NCBI GenBank assembly: GCA_003228495.1
Contig: QIDY01000023.1
Location: forward strand, 1-17,827
DNA from: Nitrospirota bacterium
Lineage (GTDB): Bacteria > Nitrospirota > Nitrospiria > Nitrospirales > UBA8639
Direction of reading: 5' to 3'
Length of the DNA: 17,827 nucleotides
A program made the position numbers and the translations under genes. Positions 1 to 6,430 of this stretch are shown here, piece by piece (positions within the stretch are counted from its first letter, which is position 1; every line of letters begins with the position of its first letter). Below the pieces are notes generated by a model, which saw only the letters and a program-made list of their open reading frames with translations, was not told where the DNA came from and made no database searches.

Positions 1-108
1 CCTGTTCTTGTTTCGCTAATAAAGCTGCTTGACGGTCCTGTTCTTGTTTCGCTAATAAAGCCGCTTGACGGTCCTGTTCTTGTTTCGCTAAAGCCGAAGG
101 AGCTGGGT
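1..108 (-). repeat. 36-bp tandem repeat inside the FN3 protein gene
   Basis: A 36-bp unit starts at 1 and again at 37 with a single C/T difference (aaagctgc versus aaagccgc). A partial third unit starts at 73 and diverges after about 27 bases. The unit keeps the reading frame and encodes DRQAALLAKQEQ. The array runs off the window edge, so copy number is unknown. Near-identity between units indicates recent expansion by slippage or recombination. Confidence 0.9.
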
Positions 109-484
109 CGGGGGTCGGAGAAGGATCTGCGACCGGCTGAGGAGTGGATAGAATCGTTTTAAAAACTTCTAAAGAGGGAGGGCTTTCATTCCCCGATGTA
201 TCATAGGCGGTGACTGCAAAATAATGGGTGGTATCGGAATTTAAGTTGGTGTATTGATAGGTGGTCGTCATTCCCACATTCTGTGAACTGCCATAGATCC
301 CAGGAGCTGTCCCATGGTAAACCAGGTACCCGTCGAGGTCAGACTCCTGATTGGCTCCCCATTGAAGCATCGCAGAATTGGTTGTTGCAGATTGTACGAC
401 ATTGGGAACCAGGAACGCACAAAGCCCAAAAACAGAGGCAACGAACACCTTTCTCAATGCAGGACGAGTAGAATCGTTGAACAT
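1..484 (-). CDS. Secreted fibronectin type III protein with 12-residue tandem repeats (C-terminus cut by window edge)
   Basis: This open frame has no stop before the window edge; 161 residues are visible. The ATG at 484-482 follows a strong GGAGG (495-491). Residues 1-33 form a signal peptide: a basic start (RPALRK), a hydrophobic core, and a likely cleavage near VQSA. Residues 38-110 look like a fibronectin type III domain (LQWGANQESDLDGYLVYHG, then HYFAVTAYDTSGNES). A Pro/Ala/Ser/Asp linker follows (about 115-131). A repeat of DRQAALLAKQEQ then begins and continues off the edge; it is charged, Gln-rich and probably helical or coiled coil. The protein is likely exported to the periplasm or cell surface, but no catalytic domain is visible, so its function is unknown. 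Its leader carries a c-di-GMP-I riboswitch, suggesting a role in attachment or matrix (inference). Confidence 0.85.
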   Translation of the reverse strand, partial: MFNDSTRPALRKVFVASVFGLCAFLVPNVVQSATTNSAMLQWGANQESDLDGYLVYHGTAPGIYGSSQNVGMTTTYQYTNLNSDTTHYFAVTAYDTSGNESPPSLEVFKTILSTPQPVADPSPTPDPAPSALAKQEQDRQAALLAKQEQDRQAALLAKQEQ

Positions 485-490
485 GGGCTA

Positions 491-509
491 CCTCCTTCAA
501 TTAAGGGGG
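491..509 (-). promoter_or_regulatory. Shine-Dalgarno-sequestering hairpin (probable riboswitch expression platform)
   Basis: On the minus strand CCCCCTT (509-503) can pair with AAGGAGG (497-491) around an AATTG loop, with one C-A mismatch. The pairing covers the ribosome binding site of the FN3 gene, whose ATG is at 484. It lies between the c-di-GMP aptamer and the start codon, where a translational expression platform is expected. A GGGG run (513-510) just before the C-run offers a competing partner for the C-run through other foldings. No U-tract follows, so translational control fits better than transcription termination. Confidence 0.5.
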
Positions 510-534
510 CCCCAATCTCGATCCAACATCGTTT

Positions 535-623
535 CTCTTTCTTCGGTAACCCGGCTATCAGAATCTTCTGACCCGTGGCTTTGCGTCCCCACTTCGCAAT
601 GGGTTTGCCTTTATCGGAAAGAG
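535..623 (-). ncRNA. Cyclic-di-GMP class I riboswitch (GEMM-I)
   Basis: The minus strand carries the GEMM-I signature in order: GATAAAGGCAAACC (615-602), then GACGCAAAGCC, then CCGGGTTACCGAAG (554-541). P1 can form from CTCTTTC (623-617) with GAAAGAG (541-535). The second helix CCCATT/AGTGGG is capped by GCGA, a GNRA tetraloop as required for the known tetraloop-receptor contact. The third helix has GTCAG/CTGAT-type pairing. The aptamer sits about 50 bases upstream of the FN3 gene start, in the same direction, with an SD-covering hairpin between. GEMM-I riboswitches bind c-di-GMP and typically control motility, adhesion and extracellular proteins. Whether binding turns this gene on or off cannot be decided from sequence alone. 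Confidence 0.93.
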
Positions 624-841
624 GCCTCCACTTTTCTTATGTGACTATGACATTCTTTGAATTACTGGATCTCCTTCATTGATGTAGAAATTCACACTGC
701 ATATTTTGTCAGATGCTCTTATCGGCCGATATAGTAGAGGCTTTAGCCCCAAAAAACCCACATGTCGATATTGTGCTGTAGCCATCAACTATTGTTGGCT
801 TTTACCAACAACATCCACATATTTGTGAGACCTCATTCATA
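624..841. other. Non-coding stretch between riboswitch and glcG-like pseudogene
   Basis: No credible gene is present; together with the riboswitch and leader the gene-free stretch is 485-841. It must contain the promoter for the riboswitch transcript, but I could not pick a convincing -35/-10 pair. Two small symmetric elements are visible: a hairpin TTGTTGG/CCAACAA (792-811, six-base loop, no T-tract) and the 12-bp perfect palindrome TATCGGCCGATA (720-731). Confidence 0.6.
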
Positions 842-1425
842 TTATGCCGTATTGTATTTCTTTCGATCACTCAGCCGACCGCGGAAACCCAATATGCTAT
901 GGTATGGAAGGTTTTGTTCGATACTTGTTAAGCCTTCTAACGAGCATCTTTCATTAAATTGGGTTCCAGGAGCGCCCCCGACTCCAATACCTCCCACCAC
1001 TTCTTTCCCCATGATCGCTGGAAGCCCGCCTCCCAAAGTAAGAGTCCGCTCGTTCATATCTCGTAAGGCTTGAAGATTGGGGAATTTGGTAATCAATTCT
1101 GCTAATTCCTGGGTCGACCGTCGGATATTGGAAGTGGTATAGGCCTTCTTCGAACGACTGTCTGGTGTATGAGGGCCGGCTCCATCCTCACGCAGCAGAA
1201 CCTAGTCCCCCCCACGATCAACCACCGCACCGCTAAATCGGTATCCACCCTCTTTACATTTAAAGCCACATTTGGAGCCTTCTGCGCCAGCCCCAAAGGC
1301 AAGAAAGGCTTTTTTGAACTCCGCATTTCCCAGACCTACTTCAGGTCCTGAAAACAGGAACCTCCGTCTGCCATCAACATCCAAGTGGCAACGAACCATT
1401 TATCTTTTTTCATGGGGCATTTCAT
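842..1425 (-). pseudogene. Decayed GlcG/HbpS-family gene (heme-binding/DUF336-like)
   Basis: The pieces match the GlcG/HbpS family but are broken. A start with good SD (GAAAGGAGG upstream of ATG 1425-1423) opens a frame with a basic-hydrophobic leader that stops at TAG 1338-1336. The same frame later encodes LGLAQKAPNVALNVK (family N-terminal helix). It must shift near 1255-1262 to continue as CKEGGYRFSGAVVDRGGD, which hits a second TAG at 1204-1202. Past that stop, in the same frame, the family signature resumes: VLLREDGAGPHTPDS, then KAYTTSNIRRSTQELAEL, PNLQALRDMNERTLTLGGGL and GGIGVGGAPG, ending at 842. Two stops plus a frameshift make a functional product unlikely. It lies about 70 bases after the CBS gene in the same direction, so it may once have closed that operon. 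Confidence 0.82.
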
Positions 1426-1494
1426 TAGCAGCCTCCTTTCTGAATTCGATGGATCACCTTTTGATAAGGCGCCAACAAAATGACGTTGTATCAA

Positions 1495-1899
1495 TCATAA
1501 CCGGTCTCGTAATCCACGCAAGACAATATCCCGATAGCTCACTATTCCTACTACCGTGCGGTTTTGAATCGCCGGGGCTAATGTGAGACCGAATCGCTCA
1601 AAGAGACGGGCGCAATACCGAATATCCATTTCGGGATCTACCGAAATCACCGGTTTGCTCATGATTTCATAAACATTAACCCGATTTGCGGCTTTATCTG
1701 CCCCTAAGACTTTTTTGGCAATATCAGCCAGCAACACGATCCCATATTCATCATCTTCATTGCGGCGGTCCACCAGCAGACATTCCGTCTCTAAGTGCTT
1801 GGCCTGGCGCAAAGCATCTTCCACCGTTTCAATACCATGGATTAAATCAAACTGAGTTTTCATGACATCTTTGACGCGAACCAATTCGGTGTGTTTCAT
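1495..1899 (-). CDS. Small two-CBS-domain protein
   Basis: The 134-residue protein consists almost entirely of two CBS motifs, at about residues 8-66 (VKDVMKTQFDLIHGIETVEDAL through GIVLLADI) and 76-131 (VYEIMSKPVISVDPEMDI through VVGIVSYRDIVLRG). A CBS pair forms a Bateman module that usually binds adenine nucleotides such as AMP, ATP or SAM. No other domain or membrane segment is present, so it should act in the cytoplasm as a stand-alone sensor. Its ATG overlaps the stop of the P-II-like gene by four bases (ATGA at 1899-1896), with GAGGAAG as SD. Translational coupling suggests both proteins serve the same target, most simply the two DUF1538 membrane proteins upstream (inference). The ligand is unknown. 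Confidence 0.85.
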   Translation of the reverse strand: MKHTELVRVKDVMKTQFDLIHGIETVEDALRQAKHLETECLLVDRRNEDDEYGIVLLADIAKKVLGADKAANRVNVYEIMSKPVISVDPEMDIRYCARLFERFGLTLAPAIQNRTVVGIVSYRDIVLRGLRDRL

Positions 1900-2246
1900 A
1901 GTTCTTCCTCCACGATATTCCTGAGTTTTGCCATTTGATGAACCACGCCCACGGCATCTTCGACATCTATCTGAAACGCGATCCCGGTTCCAGGCTTGAT
2001 ATCAAATTCCCCCATAGTCGCAATCGACTCCAATATTTCTCGCGCCAAATGTTCTTCCACGAGAAAAAGGATAACATCTCGCTGAGTTTCCAGATTCAGT
2101 CCAAAAAATGTCTTTTGAACTTCCACGCCTTCGCCATGAGCGCTGGTGATGACCGTGGCCCCGGTGGCACCTTTCTCTCGCGCTGCTTTCATCACAGCAT
2201 TGGTTTTGTCGTCTTGGACAAACGCACAGATCAATTTAAAATGCAT
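1896..2246 (-). CDS. P-II-like regulatory protein
   Basis: The product has 116 residues, near the usual P-II length (about 112). The ATG at 2246 is preferred because GGGGAGA lies seven bases upstream; an upstream TTG at 2264 in the same frame has no such support. The pattern fits the P-II/GlnB-like ferredoxin fold: MHFKLICAFVQ first strand, AAREKGATGATVITSAHGEG leading into the T-loop region (about 36-55), and GTGIAFQIDVEDAVGV near the end. The T-loop lacks the uridylylated Tyr context of canonical GlnB, so this is a divergent P-II-like protein rather than a GlnB/GlnK orthologue. Such proteins commonly bind nucleotides and gate membrane transporters, as GlnK does AmtB and SbtB does SbtA. The gene starts 22 bases after the second DUF1538 gene, pointing to that as its partner (inference). 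Confidence 0.82.
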   Translation of the reverse strand: MHFKLICAFVQDDKTNAVMKAAREKGATGATVITSAHGEGVEVQKTFFGLNLETQRDVILFLVEEHLAREILESIATMGEFDIKPGTGIAFQIDVEDAVGVVHQMAKLRNIVEEEL

Positions 2247-2268
2247 AACATGTCTCCCCAACAAGAGT

Positions 2269-3036
2269 TTATTGCGGTTTAGCCCACCAGGCAGAAATTT
2301 GTGCGAAGGCCAGCACGGTAATTATTGGAAACAAACTGGCAAAGGCAATTAACCCAAATCCATCAATCACCGGATTGCGCCCCGGCACGGTACTAGCCAA
2401 TCCCAACCCCAAAGCGGCCACTAATGGAACCGTCACGGTGGAAGTCGTGACTCCACCAGAGTCATAAGCCAAAGGAATAATCATTCGTGGTGCAAAGAAC
2501 GTTTGAACGATCACCACGGAATACCCGGCAATGATGTACCAGTGCAGAGGGGTCCCCGTAATAATGCGGTATGTTCCCAGTCCGATCCCCATTGCCACAC
2601 CAATTGCCACGGCAATTCGCAATCCCCACGCGCCAATAACCCCACCGGAAACCTGATGAGCTTTCAGAGCTACCGCTAACAATGAAGGTTCGGCAATGGT
2701 GGTAGAAAAGCCAATCGCCAACGCAAACACATAGACCCAAAGGTAGTCGCTCCAATGCAGTTCTGTGACGATTGCACTCATCCCCTCTAGTCCCATAATG
2801 AAATCGGGCGCCGTCAATTGTTGAGCCATAAGTTTCCCTAAAGGAAACAGGGCCATCTCCAACCCCTGTAAAAAGAATGCAATACCTACCAAGACAAATA
2901 TGAAGCCGAGTCCCACTCGCCTAAGGTTTGCTATCGGACGGCGGAGAACCAGCATCTGAAAACCAAAAATGATCACAGTGAGAGGTAGAACATCGGCAAT
3001 CGTCGTCCCCAATGTTTGCAAGAGTTTCTGTTCCAT
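2269..3036 (-). CDS. DUF1538 integral membrane protein, second copy
   Basis: This 255-residue, very hydrophobic protein has roughly seven possible membrane segments. It matches the DUF1538 family, whose function is not established to my knowledge. Shared landmarks with the upstream copy are QGLEMALFPLG (about 57-67), STTIAEPSLLAVA (111-123), YDSGGVTTSTVTVPLV (191-206) and GRNPVIDGFGLIAFASLFPII (219-239). Conserved Glu, Asp, Gly and Thr inside predicted membrane parts suggest an ion or small-solute path (inference). It starts four bases after the stop of the first copy; no strong SD is visible, and coupling is likely. It carries a longer insert at about 70-100 than its partner. The two probably form a heteromer, or the two halves of what other species may carry as one double-domain protein. 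Confidence 0.85.
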   Translation of the reverse strand: MEQKLLQTLGTTIADVLPLTVIIFGFQMLVLRRPIANLRRVGLGFIFVLVGIAFFLQGLEMALFPLGKLMAQQLTAPDFIMGLEGMSAIVTELHWSDYLWVYVFALAIGFSTTIAEPSLLAVALKAHQVSGGVIGAWGLRIAVAIGVAMGIGLGTYRIITGTPLHWYIIAGYSVVIVQTFFAPRMIIPLAYDSGGVTTSTVTVPLVAALGLGLASTVPGRNPVIDGFGLIAFASLFPIITVLAFAQISAWWAKPQ

Positions 3037-3040
3037 TTGA

Positions 3041-3766
3041 TTACTGAATCATGCCGAAAACCATGACAAAAATTATCGGGGTTAAGGAGGCAAGAGCAAT
3101 CAATCCAAAACCATCAACCATCGGATTGCGTCCTCGAATCGAAGAGGCCAGTCCCACCCCAAGAGCGGTGACCAGCGGGACAGTAACGGTCCCTGTCGTC
3201 ACCCCACCAGAGTCATAGGCGATCCCAATAATCTCCTGAGGGGCGAAGATGGTCATGACAATCACTCCAAGATACCCACCGATAACCAAATACTGCACGG
3301 GCCATCCGCGAACAATGCGCAAGATTCCTATGAGGAGGGCGAAACCGACTGACAAGGCCACGGTCAAGCGCAGGCCAAAGGCATAATCGGCGCGAGCCTG
3401 TTCGGTGGCTTCGATCATGTGGCCTTCTGCGGCAACCTTGGCTGCCTCATTGGCCACGGCGATTAAGGCCGGCTCCGCCACCGTTGTGCCAAATCCCAGG
3501 GCAAAGGAAAAAATCAACAACCATGTTAAACTCCCTTTTCTGGCAAACCCGTAGGCCAGTGTTTCGCCGAGAGGGAACAGGCCCATTTCCAATCCCTGAA
3601 CGAATAATGTCAATCCCATGAGTACAAAAATCGATCCAGCCAGAATTTCCCCTAGATTGGGGATCGGTTGTTGCAAAACCACAAATTGAAAAAATCCGAT
3701 GACCAGAAAAATGGGTAGGAGATCGTAAAAGCTTCCAATTAAAGATTTAAGAAAAGTTTTTGGCAT
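3041..3766 (-). CDS. DUF1538 integral membrane protein, first copy
   Basis: The product has 241 residues and several membrane segments (about 13-31, 42-60, 82-99, 130-150, 158-176 and 222-240). Family landmarks are VQGLEMGLFPLGE (56-68), GFGTTVAEPALIAVA (91-105), YDSGGVTTGTVTVPLV (184-199) and GRNPMVDGFGLIALASL (212-228). The frame stays open upstream to a TTG at 3802. I prefer ATG 3766 because it gives the family N-terminus and lies about 45 bases after the start point expected from the candidate promoter at 3818-3846; the SD (TTTGGT) is weak. A charged Ala/Glu-rich loop (about 105-126) separates two membrane segments and is absent from the second copy, so the paralogues are specialised. It leads the operon DUF1538-DUF1538-P-II-CBS. 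Function unknown; transport is inferred. Confidence 0.85.
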   Translation of the reverse strand: MPKTFLKSLIGSFYDLLPIFLVIGFFQFVVLQQPIPNLGEILAGSIFVLMGLTLFVQGLEMGLFPLGETLAYGFARKGSLTWLLIFSFALGFGTTVAEPALIAVANEAAKVAAEGHMIEATEQARADYAFGLRLTVALSVGFALLIGILRIVRGWPVQYLVIGGYLGVIVMTIFAPQEIIGIAYDSGGVTTGTVTVPLVTALGVGLASSIRGRNPMVDGFGLIALASLTPIIFVMVFGMIQ

Positions 3767-4043
3767 TACCAAACAGGCACGTTGGAATACTATCGATCGC
3801 AAGGGATCAGCATATCCAAAATAACAGGAGAAGTACCTAAAGACAAAAAAGTCGAATCAGAGATGAGGAACTTTGTGCCTACGCGAAGGGGCAAAAGGAA
3901 AAGTGGTAACAACCCCGGCAATCCACTGAAGGGAATTTGCGTTTGGCTTCTTTTAAAATGTCGGCGGCTTGGAATGGAGTCGAATCAAGAAAGGCGAAAG
4001 GCGGATGGTGAATTCAATCCGGGCAACATCCTTTAGGATTCGT
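3767..4043. other. Intergenic region upstream of the DUF1538 operon
   Basis: With the adjoining terminator the gap between the DUF1538 start and the leuD stop is 324 bases. Apart from the candidate promoter at 3818-3846 I see nothing firm. An 84-codon plus-strand frame (3782-4036) has no recognisable domain, no SD and an unusual composition, and I do not call it a gene. Confidence 0.5.
3818..3846 (-). promoter_or_regulatory. Candidate promoter of the DUF1538/P-II/CBS operon
   Basis: On the minus strand TTGTCT (3846-3841) and TATTTT (3823-3818) are spaced by exactly 17 bases. TG lies one base before the -10 box (TGT-TATTTT), an extended -10. Each hexamer matches four of six consensus bases. 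Expected transcription start is near 3811, leaving a leader of about 45 bases before ATG 3766. Confidence 0.4.
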
Positions 4044-4082
4044 CACAAAATACCCGGTGCCAACTGTACCGGGTATTTTGTG
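4044..4082 (-). terminator. Strong hairpin terminator after leuD
   Basis: A perfect 15-bp inverted repeat (CACAAAATACCCGGT at 4044-4058, ACCGGGTATTTTGTG at 4068-4082) encloses a nine-base loop. It begins nine bases after the leuD stop. The outer stem is A/T-rich, giving TATTTTGTG at the 3' side on either strand, so it may work in both directions. No gene on the plus strand ends here, so leuCD is the natural client. Confidence 0.8.
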
Positions 4083-4090
4083 GCGGACCC

Positions 4091-4705
4091 TTAGTCTTGA
4101 AACAACCAAGGAGCTTCATGAACTCGGCGAGATTCATAGGCAGCAATAGCAGCTTCATGCTGTAGAGTCAGCCCAATCCCATCTAACCCCTTGATCAGGC
4201 AATCCTTGCGAAACGGATCGATGGTAAACGGATAGCGTTCGCCTTCGGGAAGCACGACGACTTGTTGAGCCAAGTCTATGTTTACTTGATAGCGATCCTG
4301 AGAAGCCGTTCGATCAAAAATAACCTGGATTTCATTGGGAGTTAAGACCACCGGAAGTATGCCGTTTTGGAAGCAGTTATTATAAAAAATATCTGCAAAA
4401 CTTGGGGCTAGAATACAGCGAATGCCATAGTCCAATAACGCCCAGGGGGCATGCTCCCTGGAAGATCCACACCCGAAATTTTCCCGAGTCAGCAGAATCG
4501 AGGCATCCAGATACCGGGGTTGGTTCGAAAAAAAATCGGGATCGGGCGACCCATCTAATCGAGAACGCCAATCTGCAAATAATCCTTCTTTAAGACCCGT
4601 CCGGTGAATGGTCTTCAAATATTGCTTCGGGATGATTTGATCCGTATCGACATCGCCTCGGTTTAAGGGGGCCACGGTCCCCGTTACTGTTGTAAAGGCT
4701 TGCAT
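4091..4705 (-). CDS. leuD: 3-isopropylmalate dehydratase small subunit
   Basis: LeuD is the swivel-domain subunit of isopropylmalate isomerase, which turns 2-isopropylmalate into 3-isopropylmalate in leucine biosynthesis. The 204 residues are the usual length (about 200). Family marks are GDVDTDQIIPKQYLK (17-31) and ENFGCGSSREHAPW (75-88), followed by the region where the small subunit contacts the LeuC active site (FADIFYNNCFQNGILPV). I chose ATG 4705 because CTGGAGAAG lies seven bases upstream and the family begins this way (MQAFTTVTGTVAPL); an in-frame ATG at 4732 would add nine residues without support. It follows leuC by 67 bases on the same strand and is closed by the hairpin at 4044-4082. 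Confidence 0.97.
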   Translation of the reverse strand: MQAFTTVTGTVAPLNRGDVDTDQIIPKQYLKTIHRTGLKEGLFADWRSRLDGSPDPDFFSNQPRYLDASILLTRENFGCGSSREHAPWALLDYGIRCILAPSFADIFYNNCFQNGILPVVLTPNEIQVIFDRTASQDRYQVNIDLAQQVVVLPEGERYPFTIDPFRKDCLIKGLDGIGLTLQHEAAIAAYESRRVHEAPWLFQD

Positions 4706-4772
4706 AGTCTTCTCCAGATGTTCAATACGCATATGAGGTGCAGAAGAAGGGCATCCTGCGCATCATATTACA

Positions 4773-6176
4773 TTATGTCCAATCACGAATATCTACGAAA
4801 TGTCCCTTCACGGCTGCTGCCGCTGCCATGGCAGGGGAAACCAAGTGCGTACGGCCCCCTTTACCCTGCCGCCCTTCAAAATTTCGATTGCTGGTCGAGG
4901 CACAGCGCTCCCCAGGCGTCAACACATCGGCATTCATGGCCAGACACATGCTGCAGCCTGGTTCTCGCCACTCAAAGCCGGCTTCCCGAAAGGTTTGATC
5001 CAATCCCTCTTTTTCGGCTTGGCATTTGATCAAACCGGATCCTGGAACCACCATTGCCTTCACGCTGGCTGCAACATGCTTTCCCTGCACATACTTTGCC
5101 GCCACGCGCAAATCTTCAATCCGGGAGTTAGTGCAAGACCCGATAAACACACGATCAATCTGAATATCACAAATCGGAATTCCGGCAGGGAGTCCCATGT
5201 ACTCTAAGGCTCGTTCCGTCGCTAGCCGAAGTTTTTCATCATGGATGAGAGCCGGATCGGGAATTTTCCCATTGATATCGGTGACCATCCCTGGGTTTGT
5301 TCCCCACGTCACTTGAGGTGAGATGTCTTCTCCCCGAAGTTCAACCACCCGGTCAAACTGTGCTCCGGGATCAGTCCGTAATTTCAACCAATCCTTATTG
5401 GCCCGTTCAAACATATCGCCTTGAGGACTCAGAGGTCGGTTCTTTAAATACGCTACCGTTGATTCGTCAGGACTCACCAAACCGGCGCGAGCTCCGGCTT
5501 CGATTGACATATTACAGAGCGTCATCCGGCTTTCCATGGAAAATGACCGGATTACCGAACCCGTATATTCCACAACATAGCCGATTCCTCCTCCAATCCC
5601 CACTTGCCCAATGATGGCTAAAATCACATCTTTGGAAGAACAATACTCCGGAAGATTCCCTTCTACCCGAATTTCCATGGTTTTTGGACGTTTCTGAACC
5701 AAACATTGTGTTGCCAAGACATGTTCCACTTCCGAAGTGCCAATCCCAAAGGCCAAGGCTCCAAATGCTCCATGGGTCGACGTATGAGAATCGCCACAGA
5801 CAATAGTCATGCCTGGTAAAGTAAACCCCTGTTCCGGCCCAATCACATGGACAATGCCTTGTCGGACGTCCTCCATGCCGTAATAGGTGATACCAAACTC
5901 TGCACAATTGTGTTCCAAAGTTGAAACTTGCAACGCACTCATGGGGTCGGCAATCCCTTGAGCCCGGTTGGTGGTTGGGACATTATGATCGGGAACCGCC
6001 AAAGCGGCTGGTGGGCGACGAGGCCGCCGTCCGGCCAGTCGAAGGGCTTCAAACGCTTGAGGCGACGTGACTTCATGGACTAAATGTCGATCGATATACA
6101 ACAATGTGGTGCCATCAGGCTCTTCCCGCACCACATGCTGATCCCAAATTTTTTCAAATAACGTTTGCCTTTCCAT
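4773..6176 (-). CDS. leuC: 3-isopropylmalate dehydratase large subunit
   Basis: LeuC is the aconitase-fold catalytic subunit of isopropylmalate isomerase and carries a [4Fe-4S] cluster. The 467 residues match the usual length (about 466). The three cluster ligands are Cys348 (FIGSCTNSRIEDL), Cys408 and Cys411 (EPGCSMCLAMN). Other signatures are VPDHNVPTTN (61-70), VCGDSHTSTHGAFG (126-139) and EGRQGKGGRTHLVSPAMAAAAAV near the C-terminus, read here in two overlapping parts. The ATG follows AGGAGAGGAAAATCTT, a strong SD. The gene leads a leuC-leuD operon. No leucine-rich leader peptide or T-box is visible in the upstream region, so attenuation control is not supported. Confidence 0.98.
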   Translation of the reverse strand: MERQTLFEKIWDQHVVREEPDGTTLLYIDRHLVHEVTSPQAFEALRLAGRRPRRPPAALAVPDHNVPTTNRAQGIADPMSALQVSTLEHNCAEFGITYYGMEDVRQGIVHVIGPEQGFTLPGMTIVCGDSHTSTHGAFGALAFGIGTSEVEHVLATQCLVQKRPKTMEIRVEGNLPEYCSSKDVILAIIGQVGIGGGIGYVVEYTGSVIRSFSMESRMTLCNMSIEAGARAGLVSPDESTVAYLKNRPLSPQGDMFERANKDWLKLRTDPGAQFDRVVELRGEDISPQVTWGTNPGMVTDINGKIPDPALIHDEKLRLATERALEYMGLPAGIPICDIQIDRVFIGSCTNSRIEDLRVAAKYVQGKHVAASVKAMVVPGSGLIKCQAEKEGLDQTFREAGFEWREPGCSMCLAMNADVLTPGERCASTSNRNFEGRQGKGGRTHLVSPAMAAAAAVKGHFVDIRDWT

Positions 6177-6430
6177 AAGATTTTCCTCTCCTCAGAAAGA
6201 ATAGGTGCGCTTATTATGTATCGCCTTTGTCTTCCATATGGCAAGAGTTATCAAAAACTATTCGTGGTTTTCCCTTAGCAATCTTTGTGGTCTTTTCAGA
6301 GTTCTGATATACTTTTTCTTTATGCATCACGAGCATTCACTGCACGGTTTCTCATAACAATAACAAAGCCTATTCCAAGGTTTTCTGCCCAGGTGTAAAA
6401 CATACAACCGAGCATCGGCAAGGCCATAAA

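Noticed and set aside
1..108. Regular 36-base repeats that might suggest a CRISPR array
   Set aside because: The units are directly abutting with no spacers, keep a reading frame, and continue a protein with signal peptide and FN3 domain.
792..811. Hairpin TTGTTGG/CCAACAA as a terminator
   Set aside because: Only seven A/T-rich pairs and no T-tract on either strand; kept only as a mention in the intergenic entry.
762..1073. 103-codon plus-strand open frame
   Set aside because: It is antisense to the GlcG-like pseudogene, has no SD or recognisable domain, and the minus-strand text carries the family signature.
2247..2264. TTG at 2264 as start of the P-II-like protein
   Set aside because: The ATG at 2246 has GGGGAGA at correct spacing and gives the standard P-II N-terminus.
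3782..4036. 84-codon plus-strand frame as a small gene
   Set aside because: Its composition is unlike the neighbours, with no SD or domain, and it overlaps the 5' region of the DUF1538 operon. The downstream hairpin is better explained as the leuD terminator.
6177..6360. Leucine attenuator or T-box ahead of leuC
   Set aside because: No leucine-rich leader peptide, no T-box sequence and no terminator/antiterminator pair could be found.
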